Positions 15,001 to 26,640 of a stretch of DNA of 64,000 bases are shown piece by piece (within the stretch, counting starts at the first letter, position 1; every line of letters starts with the position of its first letter). Position numbers and translations under genes: made by a program. A model generated the notes under the pieces. The model searched no databases. It was not told the origin of the DNA and saw only the letters and a list, made by a program, of their open reading frames with translations. The stretch comes from Bimastos eiseni (lineage: Eukaryota; Annelida; Clitellata; Crassiclitellata; Lumbricidae). The DNA lies in contig OY365817.1 in the NCBI GenBank assembly GCA_959347315.1, positions 188,501 to 252,500 of the forward strand, in the 5' to 3' direction.

Positions 15001-18000
15001 TGAAACTAAATGAGCAAATGAAAATATTCATGCAAAATATTGATGGCAGTAGATCCACACGGATGCTGGATGAGAATTATGGGGTTTAGAGCAAGTCGCA
15101 TTCTCAAGGAAAACACTGGACTAACTTATTCAAAGCCTTGTGAAAGTACGCAATACAAAATCGATCAAAACTCTGAAACTAAATGAGCAAATGAAAATAT
15201 TCATGCAAAATATTGATGGCAGTAGATCCACACGGATGCTGGATGAGAATTATGGGGTTTAGAGCAAGTCGCATTTTCAAGGAAAACACTGGACTAACTT
15301 ATTCAAAGCCTTGTGAAAGTACGCAATACAAAATCAATCAAAACTCTAAAACTAAATGAGCAAATGAAAATATTTTTTCAGAATTGGGATGGCAGTAGGT
15401 CCACAAAGATGCTGGATGAAAATTATGGGGTTTAGAGCAAGTCGCATTCTCAAGAAAAACACTGGACTAACTTATTCAAAGCCTTGTGAAAGTACGCAAT
15501 ACAAAATCGATCAAAACTCTGAAACTAAATGAGCAAATGAAAATATTTTTGCAGAATTGGGATGGCAGTAGGTCCACAAAGATGCTGGATGAAAATTACG
15601 GGGTTTCGAGCAAGTCGCATTTTCAAGAAAAACACTGGACTAGCTTATTCAAAGCCTTGTGAAAGTACGCAATACAAAATCGATCAAAACTCTGAAACTA
15701 AATGAGCAAATGAAAATATTTATGCAAAATATTGATGGCAGTAGATCCACACGGATGCTGGATGAAAATTATGGGGTTTAGAGCAAGTCGCACTCTCAAG
15801 GAAAACACTGGACTAACTTATTCAAAGCCTTGTGAAAGTACGCAATACAAAATCGATCAAAACTCTGAAACTAAATGAGCAAATGAAAATATTTATGCAA
15901 AATATTGATGGCAGTAGATCCACACGGATGCTGGATGAAAATTATGGGGTTTAGAGCAAGTCGCATTTTCAAGAAAAACACTGGACTAGCTTATTCAAAG
16001 CCTTGTGAAAGTACGCAATACAAAATCGATCAAAGCTCTGAAACTAAATGAGCAAATGAAAATATTTATGCAAAATATTGATGGCAGTAGATCCACACGG
16101 ATGCTGGATGAAAATTATGGGGTTTAGAGCAAGTCGCATTCTCAAGGAAAACACTGGACTAACTTATTCAAAGCCTTGTGAAAGTACGCAATACAAAATC
16201 GATCAAAACTCTGAAACTAAATGAGCAAATGAAACGATTTTTACAGAATTGGGATGGCAGTAGGTCCACAAAGATGCTGGATGAAAATTATGGGGTTTAG
16301 AGCAAGTCGCATTTTCAAGAAAAACACTGGACTAGCTTATTCAAAGCCTTGTGAAAGTACGCAATACAAAATCGATCAAAACTCTGAAACTAAATGAGCA
16401 AATGAAAATATTTATGCAAAATATTGATGGCAGTAGATCCACACGGATGCTGGATGAAAATTATGGGGTTTAGAGCAAGTCGCATTCTCAAGGAAAACAC
16501 TGGACTAACTTATTCAAAGCCTTGTGAAAGTACGTAATACAAAATCGATCAAAACTCTGAAACTAAATGAGCAAATGAAAATATTTTTGCAGAATTGGGA
16601 TGGCAGTAGGTCCACAAAGATGCTGGATGAAAATTATGGGGTTTAAAGCAAGTCGCATTTTCAAGAAAAACACTGGACTAGCTTATTCAAAGCCTTGTGA
16701 AAGTACGCAATACAAAATCGATCAAAACTCTGAAACTAAATGAGCAAATGAAAATATTTTTGCAGAATTGGGATGGCAGTAGGTCCACAAAGATGCTGGA
16801 TGAAAATTATGGGGTTTAGAGCAAGTCGCATTTTCAAGAAAAACACTGGACTAGCTTATTCAAAGCCTTGTGAAAGTACGCAATACAAAATCGATCAAAA
16901 CTCTGAAACTAAATGAGCAAATGAAAATATTTTTGCAGAATTGGGATGGCAGTAGGTCCACAAAGATGCTGGATGAAAATTATGGGGTTTAGAGCAAGTC
17001 GCATTTTCAAGAAAAACACTGGACTAGCTTATTCAAAGCCTTGTGAAAGTACGCAATACAAAATCGATAAAAACTCTGAAACTAAATGAGCAAATGAAAA
17101 TATTTTTGCAGAATTGGGATGGCAGTAGGTCCACAAAGATGCTGGATGAAAATTATGGGGTTTAGAGCAAGTCGCATTTTCAAGAAAAACACTGGACTAG
17201 CTTATTCAAAGCCTTGTGAAAGTACGCAATACAAAATCGATCAAAACTCTGAAACTAAATGAGCAAATGAAAATATTTTTGCAGAATTGGGATGGCAGTA
17301 GGTCCACAAAGATGCTGGATGAAAATTATGGGGTTTAGAGCAAGTCGCATTTTCAAGAAAAACACTGGACTAGCTTATTCAAAGCCTTGTGAAAGTACGC
17401 AATACAAAATCGATAAAAACTCTGAAACTAAATGAGCAAATGAAAATATTTATGCAAAATATTGATGGCAGTAGATCCACACGGATGCTGGATGAGAATT
17501 ATGGGGTTTAGAGCAAGTCGCATTCTCAAGGAAAACACTGGACTAACTTATTCAAAGCCTTGTGAAAGTACGCAATACAAAATCAATCAAAACTCTAAAA
17601 CTAAATGAGCAAATGAAAATATTTTTTCAGAATTGGGATGGCAGTAGGTCCACAAAGATGCTGGATGAAAATTATGGGGTTTAGAGCAAGTCGCATTTTC
17701 AAGAAAAACACTGGACTAGCTTATTCAAAGCCTTGTGAAAGTACGTAATACAAAATCGATCAAAACTCTGAAACTAAATGAGCAAATGAAAATATTTATG
17801 CAAAATATTGATGGCAGTAGATCCACACGGATGCTGGATGAAAATTATGGGGTTTAGAGCAAGTCCCATTTTCAAGGAAAACACTGGACTAACTTATTCA
17901 AAGCCTTGTGAAAGTACGCAATACAAAATCGATCAAAACTCTGAAACTAAATGAGCAAATGAAAATATTTTTGCAGAATTGTGATGGCAGTAGGTCCACA

Positions 18001-21000
18001 CAGATTCTGGATGAAATATATGGGGTTTAGAGCAAGTCGCATTTTCAAGAAAAACACTGGACTAACTTATTCAAAGCCTTGTGAAAGTACGTAATACAAA
18101 ATCGATCAAAACTCTGAAACTAAATGAGCAAATGAAAATATTTATGCAAAATATTGATGGCAGTAGATCCACACGGATGCTGGATGAAAGTTATGGGGTT
18201 TAGAGCAAGTCGCATTTTCAAGGAAAACACTGGACTAACTTATTCAAAGCCTTGTGAAAGTACGCAATACAAAATCGATCAAAACTCTGAAACTAAATGA
18301 GCAAATGAAAATATTTTTGCAGAATTGGGATGGCAGTAGGTCCACAAAGATGCTGGATGAAAATTATGGGGTTTAGAGCAAGTCGCATTTTCAAGAAAAA
18401 CACTGGACTAGCTTATTCAAAGCCTTGTGAAAGTACGCAATACAAAATCGATAAAAACTCTGAAACTAAATGAGCAAATGAAAATATTTATGCAAAATAT
18501 TGATGGCAGTAGATCCACACGGATGCTGGATGAGAATTATGGGGTTTAGAGCAAGTCGCATTCTCAAGGAAAACACTGGACTAACTTATTCAAAGCCTTG
18601 TGAAAGTACGCAATACAAAATCAATCAAAACTCTAAAACTAAATGAGCAAATGAAAATATTTTTTCAGAATTGGGATGGCAGTAGGTCCACAAAGATGCT
18701 GGATGAAAATTATGGGGTTTAGAGCAAGTCGCATTTTCAAGAAAAACACTGGACTAGCTTATTCAAAGCCTTGTGAAAGTACGCAATACAAAATCGATCA
18801 AAGCTCTGAAACTAAATGAGCAAATGAAAATATTTATGCAAAATATTGATGGCAGTAGATCCACACGGATGCTGGATGAAAATTATGGGGTTTAGAGCAA
18901 GTCGCACTCTCAAGGAAAACACTGGACTAACTTATTCAAAGCCTTGTGAAAGTACGCAATACAAAATCGATCAAAACTCTGAAACTAAATGAGCAAATGA
19001 AAATATTTATGCAAAATCTTGATGGCAGTAGATCCACACGGATGCTGGATGAAAATTATGGGGTTTAGAGCAAGTCGCATTCGCAAAGAAAACACTGGAC
19101 TAACTTATTCAAAGCCTTGTGAAAGTACGCAATACAAAATCGATCAAAACTCTGAAACTAAATGAGCAAATGAAAATATTTATGCAAAATATTGATGGCA
19201 GTAGATCCACACGGATGCTGGATGAAAATTATGGGGTTTAGAGCAAGTCGCATTTTCAAGGAAAACACTGGACTAACTTATTCAAAGCCTTGTGAAAGTA
19301 CGCAATACAAAATCGATCAAAACTCTGAAACTAAATGAGCAAATGAAAATATTTTTGCAGAATTGGGATGGCAGTAGGTCCACAAAGATGCTGGATGAAA
19401 ATTATGGGGTTTAGAGCAAGTCGCATTTTCAAGAAAAACACTGGACTAGCTTATTCAAAGCCTTGTGAAAGTACGCAATACAAAATCGATCAAAACTCTG
19501 AAACTAAATGAGCAAATGAAAATATTCATGCAAAATATTGATGGCAGTAGATCCACACGGATGCTGGATGAGAATTATGGGGTTTAGAGCAAGTCGCATT
19601 CTGAAGGAAAACACTGGACTAACTTATTCAAAGCCTTGTGAAAGTACGCAATACAAAATCAATCAAAACTCTAAAACTAAATGAGCAAATGAAAATATTT
19701 TTTCAGAATTGGGATGGCAGTAGGTCCACAAAGATGCTGGATGAAAATTATGGGGTTTAGAGCAAGTCGCATTTTGAAGAAAAACACTGGACTAGCTTAT
19801 TCAAAGCCTTGTGAAAGTACGCAATACAAAATCGATCAAAACTCTGAAACTAAATGAGCAAATGAAAATATTTTTGCAGAATTGGGATGGCAGTAGGTCC
19901 ACAAAGATGCTGGATGAAAATTATGGGGTTTAGAGCAAGTCGCATTTTGAAGAAAAACACTGGACTAGCTTATTCAAAGCCTTGTGAAAGTACGCAATAC
20001 AAAATCGATCAAAACTCTGAAACTAAATGAGCAAATGAAAATATTTATGCAAAATATTGATGGCAGTAGATCCACACGGATGCTGGATGAAAATTATGGG
20101 GTTTAGAGCAAGTCGCATTTTCAAGGAAAACACTGGACTAACTTATTCAAAGCCTTGTGAAAGTACGCAATACAAAATCGATCAAAACTCTGAAACTAAA
20201 TGAGCAAATGAAAATATTTTTGCAGAATTGGGATGGCAGTAGGTCCACAAAGATGCTGGATGAAAATTATGGGGTTTAGAGCAAGTCGCATTTTCAAGAA
20301 AAACACTGGACTAGCTTATTCAAAGCCTTGTGAAAGTACGCAATACAAAATCGATCAAAACTCTGAAACTAAATGAGCAAATGAAAATATTCATGCAAAA
20401 TATTGATGGCAGTAGATCCACACGGATGCTGGATGAGAATTATGGGGTTTAGAGCAAGTCGCATTCTCAAGGAAAACACTGGACTAACTTATTCAAAGCC
20501 TTGTGAAAGTACGCAATACAAAATCGATCAAAACTCTGAAACTAAATGAGCAAATGAAAATATTCATGCAAAATATTGATGGCAGTAGATCCACACGGAT
20601 GCTGGATGAGAATTATGGGGTTTAGAGCAAGTCGCATTTTCAAGGAAAACACTGGACTAACTTATTCAAAGCCTTGTGAAAGTACGCAATACAAAATCAA
20701 TCAAAACTCTAAAACTAAATGAGCAAATGAAAATATTTTTTCAGAATTGGGATGGCAGTAGGTCCACAAAGATGCTGGATGAAAATTATGGGGTTTAGAG
20801 CAAGTCGCATTCTCAAGAAAAACACTGGACTAACTTATTCAAAGCCTTGTGAAAGTACGCAATACAAAATCGATCAAAACTCTGAAACTAAATGAGCAAA
20901 TGAAAATATTTTTGCAGAATTGGGATGGCAGTAGGTCCACAAAGATGCTGGATGAAAATTACGGGGTTTCGAGCAAGTCGCATTTTCAAGAAAAACACTG

Positions 21001-21563
21001 GACTAGCTTATTCAAAGCCTTGTGAAAGTACGCAATACAAAATCGATCAAAACTCTGAAACTAAATGAGCAAATGAAAATATTTATGCAAAATATTGATG
21101 GCAGTAGATCCACACGGATGCTGGATGAAAATTATGGGGTTTAGAGCAAGTCGCACTCTCAAGGAAAACACTGGACTAACTTATTCAAAGCCTTGTGAAA
21201 GTACGCAATACAAAATCGATCAAAACTCTGAAACTAAATGAGCAAATGAAAATATTTATGCAAAATCTTGATGGCAGTAGATCCACACGGATGCTGGATG
21301 AAAATTATGGGGTTTAGAGCAAGTCGCATTCGCAAAGAAAACACTGGACTAACTTATTCAAAGCCTTGTGAAAGTACGCAATACAAAATCGATCAAAACT
21401 CTGAAACTAAATGAGCAAATGAAAATATTTATGCAAAATATTGATGGCAGTAGATCCACACGGATGCTGGATGAAAATTATGGGGTTTAGAGCAAGTCGC
21501 ATTTTCAAGGAAAACACTGGACTAACTTATTCAAAGCCTTGTGAAAGTACGCAATACAAAATC
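1..21563. repeat. 173-bp satellite array, about 125 monomers
   Basis: Head-to-tail monomers of 173 bp fill this stretch without interruption. Landmark CAGTAG sites fall at 171, 344, 517, 690 and 863, and the last at 21448. That is 123 periods with a net length change of only -2 bp, explained by one 2-bp loss near 2890. Three recurring monomer classes can be told apart. One has GCAGAATTGGGATGG with GGACTAGC. One has GCAAAATATTGATGG with CACACGGATG and GGACTAAC. A rarer one has CAGATTCTGG and ATATATGG. Variation is almost all point substitution. No coding potential was seen; short open frames inside it are chance. The monomer is near nucleosome-repeat length, as in many centromeric or pericentromeric satellites, but I see no CENP-B-box-like motif. 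The array begins before the window and ends in the middle of a monomer at the Penelope-like junction. Confidence 0.98.
10873..21255. repeat. higher-order repeat: adjacent 29-mer and 31-mer blocks
   Basis: Diagnostic variants recur at fixed long offsets. The AAGCTCTG variant at 11016 recurs at 16033 and the ACGATTTTTACAG variant at 11218 recurs at 16235, both 5017 bp apart (29 monomers). The variants CGATAAAAAC (12048/17411), TCGCATTCGC (13712/19075) and ACGGGGTTTCG (15591/20954 region) are all 5363 bp apart (31 monomers). Block 1 is therefore about 10873-15890 and block 2 follows directly at about 15890-21255. The 346-bp excess in block 2 equals two monomers, a local duplication marked by CGATAAAAAC at both 17065 and 17411. 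A shorter 9-monomer (1557-bp) similarity links 9316-10873 with the start of block 1. Confidence 0.85.
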
Positions 21564-21903
21564 ACCAGCACCCCAACCATTACCGCCAGGATCACATCCA
21601 CCACCACTATTATCATAAGCATCATCAGACCTCACCCGCCATCTGTGATTTTCCCATCAACGAACTGTGCCCGTGCTCAACAATCACCTCAAAAACCGAC
21701 AGACACGCACTAATTACTGCACAGCTCATCATTCCATCCCAAACACACATTCACTGGCATTCTGAAAACCCAAATTTGTAGATTTAAGAGATTATCTTCA
21801 TTTAGAACGGACTTCGATTACTCATGTAAAACACTATTTCACAGTCCGATACACAGAGGATATATAGCAAACGACTACTAAGGGAAACTAAAACTAACAC
21901 ATG
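21564..21903 (+). pseudogene. PLE 3' tail joined to RT C-terminal remnant
   Basis: The first PLE piece after the satellite holds a shortened 3' tail up to CAATCACCT, then jumps directly to the last part of the RT module (reading TDTH, then a stop, then the tail of the domain). Most of the RT module seen in later copies is missing. It continues without a gap into the endonuclease module downstream. It is a non-functional remnant; its value is that it marks the satellite/PLE boundary and gives one of the alternative sequences found after the conserved 3' terminus. Confidence 0.75.
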
Positions 21904-22625
21904 GACCAGACGTGAAAAGAGTCTTAAAACTAAAAACACTGATAACAATCTCCTCCCTCCCAGTAGTCAATCCGTACAACCCACTATCTATGCGCATATT
22001 TTATGAATGGAAGAAAATCCTCATGCAAGATAATAATACACTACAGCATTACCGTATAATACCAGCCTACTCTACAAATAGGAACCTAAAACAATTACTA
22101 GCTCCACGTAAAAATAAGCCTATAAAACCCACGCAAAATACTAATATAGGTTCAAACAGATGTAACACACCTTCATGCACACAATCATGCCCATACATAA
22201 CAGTCTCCAAAACATACTCAAGCACATACACACGCCGCAAGTACACCATAATCAAGCGACTAGACTGCCAAAGCACTAACACAATCTACCTAATAACTTG
22301 TAGCGCCTGCAACGAACAATACATAGACCACACACAAGGTAAAGTAGTAGAATGCCTATTAGAACACATCCACAACAAAGCAAATAACCATAATAACCCA
22401 CTAGCAAACCACTTCAACTCACACAACCACTCACTAGAAATTATTACAAATATGCCAACAGTCAATGTTGCTGCATCAGAAATGGCTCTTTTCAGCTACC
22501 GACCATCCTCTCTACAATACCGCCTCCTGGATTTACAACAACAATGGCAACAAGAACTGATTACGTGCCAGCCTCACGGAATCAACCAACCACCAGAATA
22601 CACCACCAGACAACACCGGGACTAG
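21904..22625 (+). pseudogene. PLE GIY-YIG endonuclease module, copy 1
   Basis: The open frame from 21912 (GTG; no good ATG start) to a stop at 22625 gives about 237 residues. First comes the RT-to-endonuclease linker (YNPLSMRIFYEW). Next is a cysteine motif of the form C-x4-C-x3-C-P (CNTPSCTQSCP), then a GIY-YIG-type core reading IYLITCSACNEQYID, and a C-terminal PHGIN segment typical of PLE proteins. The YIG glycine is replaced by aspartate and the arginine normally found in the following helix is absent (VVECLLEH), so the nuclease is probably inactive. It follows the RT tail in the same frame across a single TAA that is also present in the other copies. Identification as a PLE endonuclease is firm; activity is unlikely. 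Confidence 0.85.
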
Positions 22626-22898
22626 CCACAACAGCGCACCAACAGAGACAACCGAACATCACCAGACTACACCAAACACTCCAGTCCTTCTTACCGTCCT
22701 CATCAAACTCAGCAGCATCGGTACTGCATCGTCGTCATCATCATCCTCACCATCATCATCATCATCATCATCACAACCACCCCAACCATTACCACCATGA
22801 TCACATCCACCACCACCATGATCATAAGCATCATCAGACCTCACCCGCCATCTGTGATTCTCCCATCAACGAACTGTGCCTGTGCTCAACAATCACCT
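22626..22898 (+). repeat. PLE 3' tail with CAT-trinucleotide microsatellite
   Basis: Downstream of the endonuclease stop lies a C/A-rich tail with a run of CAT/ATC trinucleotides (about 22735-22775). A conserved block follows that ends CAATCACCT at 22898. In translation the run gives poly-histidine or isoleucine/threonine, depending on frame, but this is noncoding in the PLE plan. The same tail with different microsatellite lengths recurs at about 24031, 24789, 26400 and 29090. Confidence 0.75.
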
Positions 22899-23519
22899 GT
22901 AAAAGAATTATTACGTAAAAATCCAAAAACTAACAGACCAGACGCTGAACTCTTAGAACTCCTGGAAATAGCAATGAAAACTGATGACTCCTCTTTCTGC
23001 AACAAACTCTTCCTACAAATGTTTGGGACAGCTATGGGAAAAACCTTTGCACGTAACTTAGCAAACATGTACCTGGTAGAATTTCACCAAAAAGCAATGG
23101 AGGTCTTCCACATTCACCCACTTGACTTCTTTCGGTTTCTTCACGATATTTCCTTCATATGGCCCGGTACTGTCGAGGAGCTAAAACAATATGAGGCATT
23201 TCTAAATTCTTTAATCCCTGACATTACAGTAACCTTAACATACAATGACACTGAAATTAACTTCCTTGACACAACGATTTCTAGATACACAGACCAGGAC
23301 AGGACTACACTGCAGACGAGAGTTTATTTTAAACAGACAGACACGCACTAATTACTGCACAGCTCATCATTCCATCCCAAACACACATTCACTGGCATTC
23401 TGAAATCCCAAATTTTAAGATTTAAGAGATTATCTTCATTTAGAACGGACTTCGATTACTCATGTAAAACACTATTTCACAGTCCGATACACAGAGGATA
23501 TATAGCAAACGACTACTAA
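22899..23519 (+). pseudogene. PLE reverse transcriptase C-terminal module, copy 1
   Basis: The translation matches the second half of a PLE reverse transcriptase. It has the motif FGTAMGKTFARNLANMYLVEF, then RFLHDISFIWPG where active PLEs have a Y-x-D-D box (RYIDD), then INFLDTTI and the region before RGY. The first catalytic aspartate of the YxDD box is histidine and the tyrosine is phenylalanine, so it cannot be an active polymerase. This copy also has a premature TAA at 23349 where the other copies read CAA. The N-terminal half of the RT, with the first catalytic aspartate, is missing: the module begins abruptly at GTAAAAG right after the neighbouring 3' terminus. Confidence 0.88.
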
Positions 23520-23841
23520 GGGAAACTAAAACTAACACATGGACGAGAGGTGAAAAGAGTCTTAAAACGAAAAACACTGATAACAATCTCCTCCCTCCCA
23601 GTAGTCATTCCGTACAACCCACTATCTATGCGCATATTTTATGAATGGAAGAAAATCCTCATACAAGATAATAATACACTACAGCATTGCCGTATAATAC
23701 CAGCCTACTCTACAAATAGGAACCTAAACGAATTATTAGATCCACGTAAAAATAAGCCTAAAAAACCTACGCAAAATACAAACATAGGTTCAAACAAATG
23801 TAACACACCTTCATGCACACAATCATGCCCATATATTACAG
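23520..23841 (+). pseudogene. PLE endonuclease module, copy 2, truncated
   Basis: The linker and cysteine-motif part of the endonuclease module is present up to CPYITV. It then fuses in frame, at about 23841, to the RT segment starting TRVYFKQTD. The GIY-YIG core is deleted. The junction keeps the reading frame and so starts the long chimeric open frame that runs to 25568. It is closest to the other endonuclease copies but carries its own substitutions (for example ELLDPRKNK). Confidence 0.8.
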
Positions 23842-24188
23842 TGCAGACGAGAGTTTATTTTAAACAGACAGACACGCACCAATTACTGCACAGCTCATCA
23901 TTCCATCCCAAACACACATTCACTGGCATTCTGAAATCCCAAATTTTAAGATTTAAGAGATTATCTTCATTTAGAACGGACTTCGATTACTCATGTAAAA
24001 CACTATTTGACAGTCCGATACACGTCGTCATCATCATCCTCACCATCTTCATCATCATCATCACAACCACCCCAACCATTACCACCATGATCACATCCAC
24101 CACCACCATTATCATAAGCATCATCAGACCTCACCCGCCATCTGTGATTCTTCCATCAACGAACTGTGCCCGTGCTCAACAATCACCT

Positions 24189-24788
24189 GTAAAAGAATTA
24201 TTACGTAAAAATCCAAAAACTAACAGACCAGACGCTGAACTCTTAGAACTCCTGGAAATAGCAATGAAAACTGATGACTCCTCTTTCTGCAACAAACTCT
24301 TCCTACAAATGTTTGGGACAGCTATGGGAAAAACCTTTGCACGTAACTTAGCAAACATGTACCTGGTAGAATTTCACCAAAAAGCAATGGAGGTCTTCCA
24401 CATTCACCCACTTGACTTCTTCCGGTTTCTTCACGATATCTCCTTCATATGGCCCGGTACTGTCGAGGAGCTAAAACAATATGAGGCATTTCTAAATTCT
24501 TTAATCCCTGACATTACAGTAACCTTAACATACAATGACACTGAAATTAACTTCCTTGACACAACGATTTCTAGATACACAGACCAGGACAGGACTACAC
24601 TGCAGACGAGAGTTTATTTTAAACAGACAGACACGCACCAATTACTGCACAGCTCATCATTCCATCCCAAACACACATTCACTGGCATTCTGAAATCCCA
24701 AATTTTAAGATTTAAGAGATTATCTTCATTTAGAACGGACTTCGATTACTCATGTAAAACACTATTTGACAGTCCGATACACGTCGTC
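24189..24788 (+). pseudogene. PLE reverse transcriptase C-terminal module, copy 2
   Basis: Same module as at 22899: the GTAMG motif, the mutated RFLHD catalytic box, INFLDTTI and the thumb-like tail. It begins at GTAAAAG directly after CAATCACCT and ends in DSPIHVV, where the next CAT-rich tail is fused. It lacks the RGY segment and stop present in the last copy. Near-identity with the next copy points to recent tandem duplication. Confidence 0.85.
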
Positions 24789-24947
24789 ATCATCATCCTC
24801 ACCATCATCATCATCATCATCACAACCACCCCAACCATTACCACCATGATCACATCCACCACCACCATTATCATAAGCATCATCAGACCTCACCCGCCAT
24901 CTGTGATTCTTCCATCAACGAACTGTGCCCGTGCTCAACAATCACCT

Positions 24948-25568
24948 GTAAAAGAATTATTACGTAAAAATCCAAAAACTAACAGACCAGACGCTGAACT
25001 CTTAGAACTCCTGGAAATAGCAATGAAAACTGATGACTCCTCTTTCTGCAACAAACTCTTCCTACAAATGTTTGGGACAGCTATGGGAAAAACCTTTGCA
25101 CGTAACTTAGCAAACATGTACCTGGTAGAATTTCACCAAAAAGCAATGGAGGTCTTCCACATTCACCCACTTGACTTCTTCCGGTTTCTTCACGATATCT
25201 CCTTCATATGGCCCGGTACTGTCGAGGAGCTAAAACAATATGAGGCATTTCTAAATTCTTTAATCCCTGACATTACAGTAACCTTAACATACAATGACAC
25301 TGAAATTAACTTCCTTGACACAACGATTTCTAGATACACAGACCAGGACAGGACTACACTGCAGACGAGAGTTTATTTTAAACAGACAGACACGCACCAT
25401 TTAGTGCACAGCTCATCATTCCATCCCAAACACACATTCACTGGCATTCTGAAATCCCAAATTTTAAGATTTAAGAGATTATCTTCATTTAGAACGGACT
25501 TCGATTACTCATGTAAAACACTATTTCACAGTCCGATACACAGAGGATATATAGCAAACGACTACTAA
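24948..25568 (+). pseudogene. PLE reverse transcriptase C-terminal module, copy 3
   Basis: Third RT module, 759 bp after the second. It runs through the RFLHD box to HSPIHRGYIANDY and a TAA at 25568. Active PLEs usually read RGY-S-KRLLR near here. The second frame of this DNA reads KRLLRETK straight after a TATATA run, so an extra TA dinucleotide probably shifted the frame and made the stop. The same TATATA and TAA occur at about 21880 and 23518, so the lesion predates the amplification. Confidence 0.85.
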
Positions 25569-26310
25569 GGGAAACTAAAACTAACACATGGACCAGACGT
25601 GAAAAGAGTCTTAAAACTAAAAACACTGATAACAATCTCCTCCCTCCCAGTAGTCAATCCGTACAACCCACTATCTATGCGCATATTTTATGAATGGAAG
25701 AAAATCCTCATGCAAGATAATAATACACTACAGCATTACCGTATAATACCAGCCTACTCTACAAATAGGAACCTAAAACAATTACTAGCTCCACGTAAAA
25801 ATAAGCCTATAAAACCCACGCAAAATACTAACATAGGTTCAAACAGATGTAACACACCTTCATGCAAACAATGATGCCCATACATAACAGTCTCCAAAAC
25901 ATACTCAAGCACATACACACGCCGCAAGTACACCATAATCAAGCGACTAGACTGCCAAAGCACTAACACAATCTACCTAATAACTTGTAGCGCCTGCAAC
26001 GAACAATACATAGACCACACACAAGGTAAAGTAGTAGAAGGCCTATTAGAACACATCCACAACATAACAAATAAGCATAATAACCCACTAGCAAACCACT
26101 TCAACTCAAACAACCACTCACTAAAAAATATTACAATTATGCCAATAGTCACTGTTGCTGCATCAGAAATGGCTCTTTTCAGGTACCAACCATTCTCTCT
26201 ACAATACCGCCCGCTCCTGGATCTACAACAACAATGGCAACAAGAACTGATTACGTACCAGCCTCACGGAATCAACCAACCACCAGAATACACCACCAGA
26301 CAACACCGGG
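25569..26310 (+). pseudogene. PLE endonuclease module, copy 3, with stop
   Basis: This copy closely follows the first endonuclease copy, but a change to TGA at about 25873 replaces the cysteine/serine after the CNTPSC motif (reading CKQ then stop). The downstream frame is still recognisable, with IYLITCSACNEQYID, LLEHIHN and PHGIN. Substitutions elsewhere (EGLLEHIHNITNKHNNPL) make it partly distinct from copy 1 and closer to the copy at 28283. Non-functional. Confidence 0.82.
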
Positions 26311-26629
26311 ACTAGCCACAACAACGCACCAACAGAGACAACCGAACATCACCAGACTACACCAAACACTCCTACTCCTTCTTACCGTCCTCATCCTCAG
26401 CAGCATCAGCACTGCATCGTTGTCATCATCATCTTCACCATCACCATCATCATCATCACCTCAGCATCATCATCACCTCATCATCATCATCATCATCATC
26501 ATCACCACCACCACAACCATTACCGCCATGATCACATCCACCACCACCATTATCATAAGCATCATCAGACGTCACCCGCCATCTGTGGTTCTCCCATCAA
26601 CGAATTGTGCCCGTGCTCAACAATCACCT
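26311..26629 (+). repeat. PLE 3' tail with expanded CAT microsatellite
   Basis: This is the longest CAT/ATC-rich tail in the window (about 26400-26515), with interruptions by CACCTC and CAGCAT, followed by the conserved block ending CAATCACCT at 26629. Length differs from every other tail in the array, as expected for a slippage-prone microsatellite. Confidence 0.75.
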
Positions 26630-26640
26630 CGTGATTCGAC

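Larger units (their letters stand above)
23550..25568 (+). pseudogene. 672-codon chimeric PLE open frame with repeated RT modules
   Basis: One uninterrupted frame reads endonuclease linker, RT tail, translated 3' tail, RT module, translated 3' tail, RT module. It has no ATG at its left end (it opens on GTG). The two complete RT modules at 24189 and 24948 are exactly 759 bp (253 codons) apart and nearly identical, so the frame survives because the duplicated unit is a multiple of three. Translated CAT runs yield I/T-rich stretches of no known function. Both RT modules carry the broken RFLHD box. I read this as a by-product of tandem duplication and not as a designed polyprotein. Transcription is unknown. 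Confidence 0.7.

Noticed and set aside
1..21563. CRISPR-like array of repeats
   Set aside because: The units are contiguous 173-bp monomers without unique spacers, and the DNA is eukaryotic.
22544..22918. Histidine-rich protein
   Set aside because: The histidines come from a CAT microsatellite in a PLE 3' tail read in one frame.
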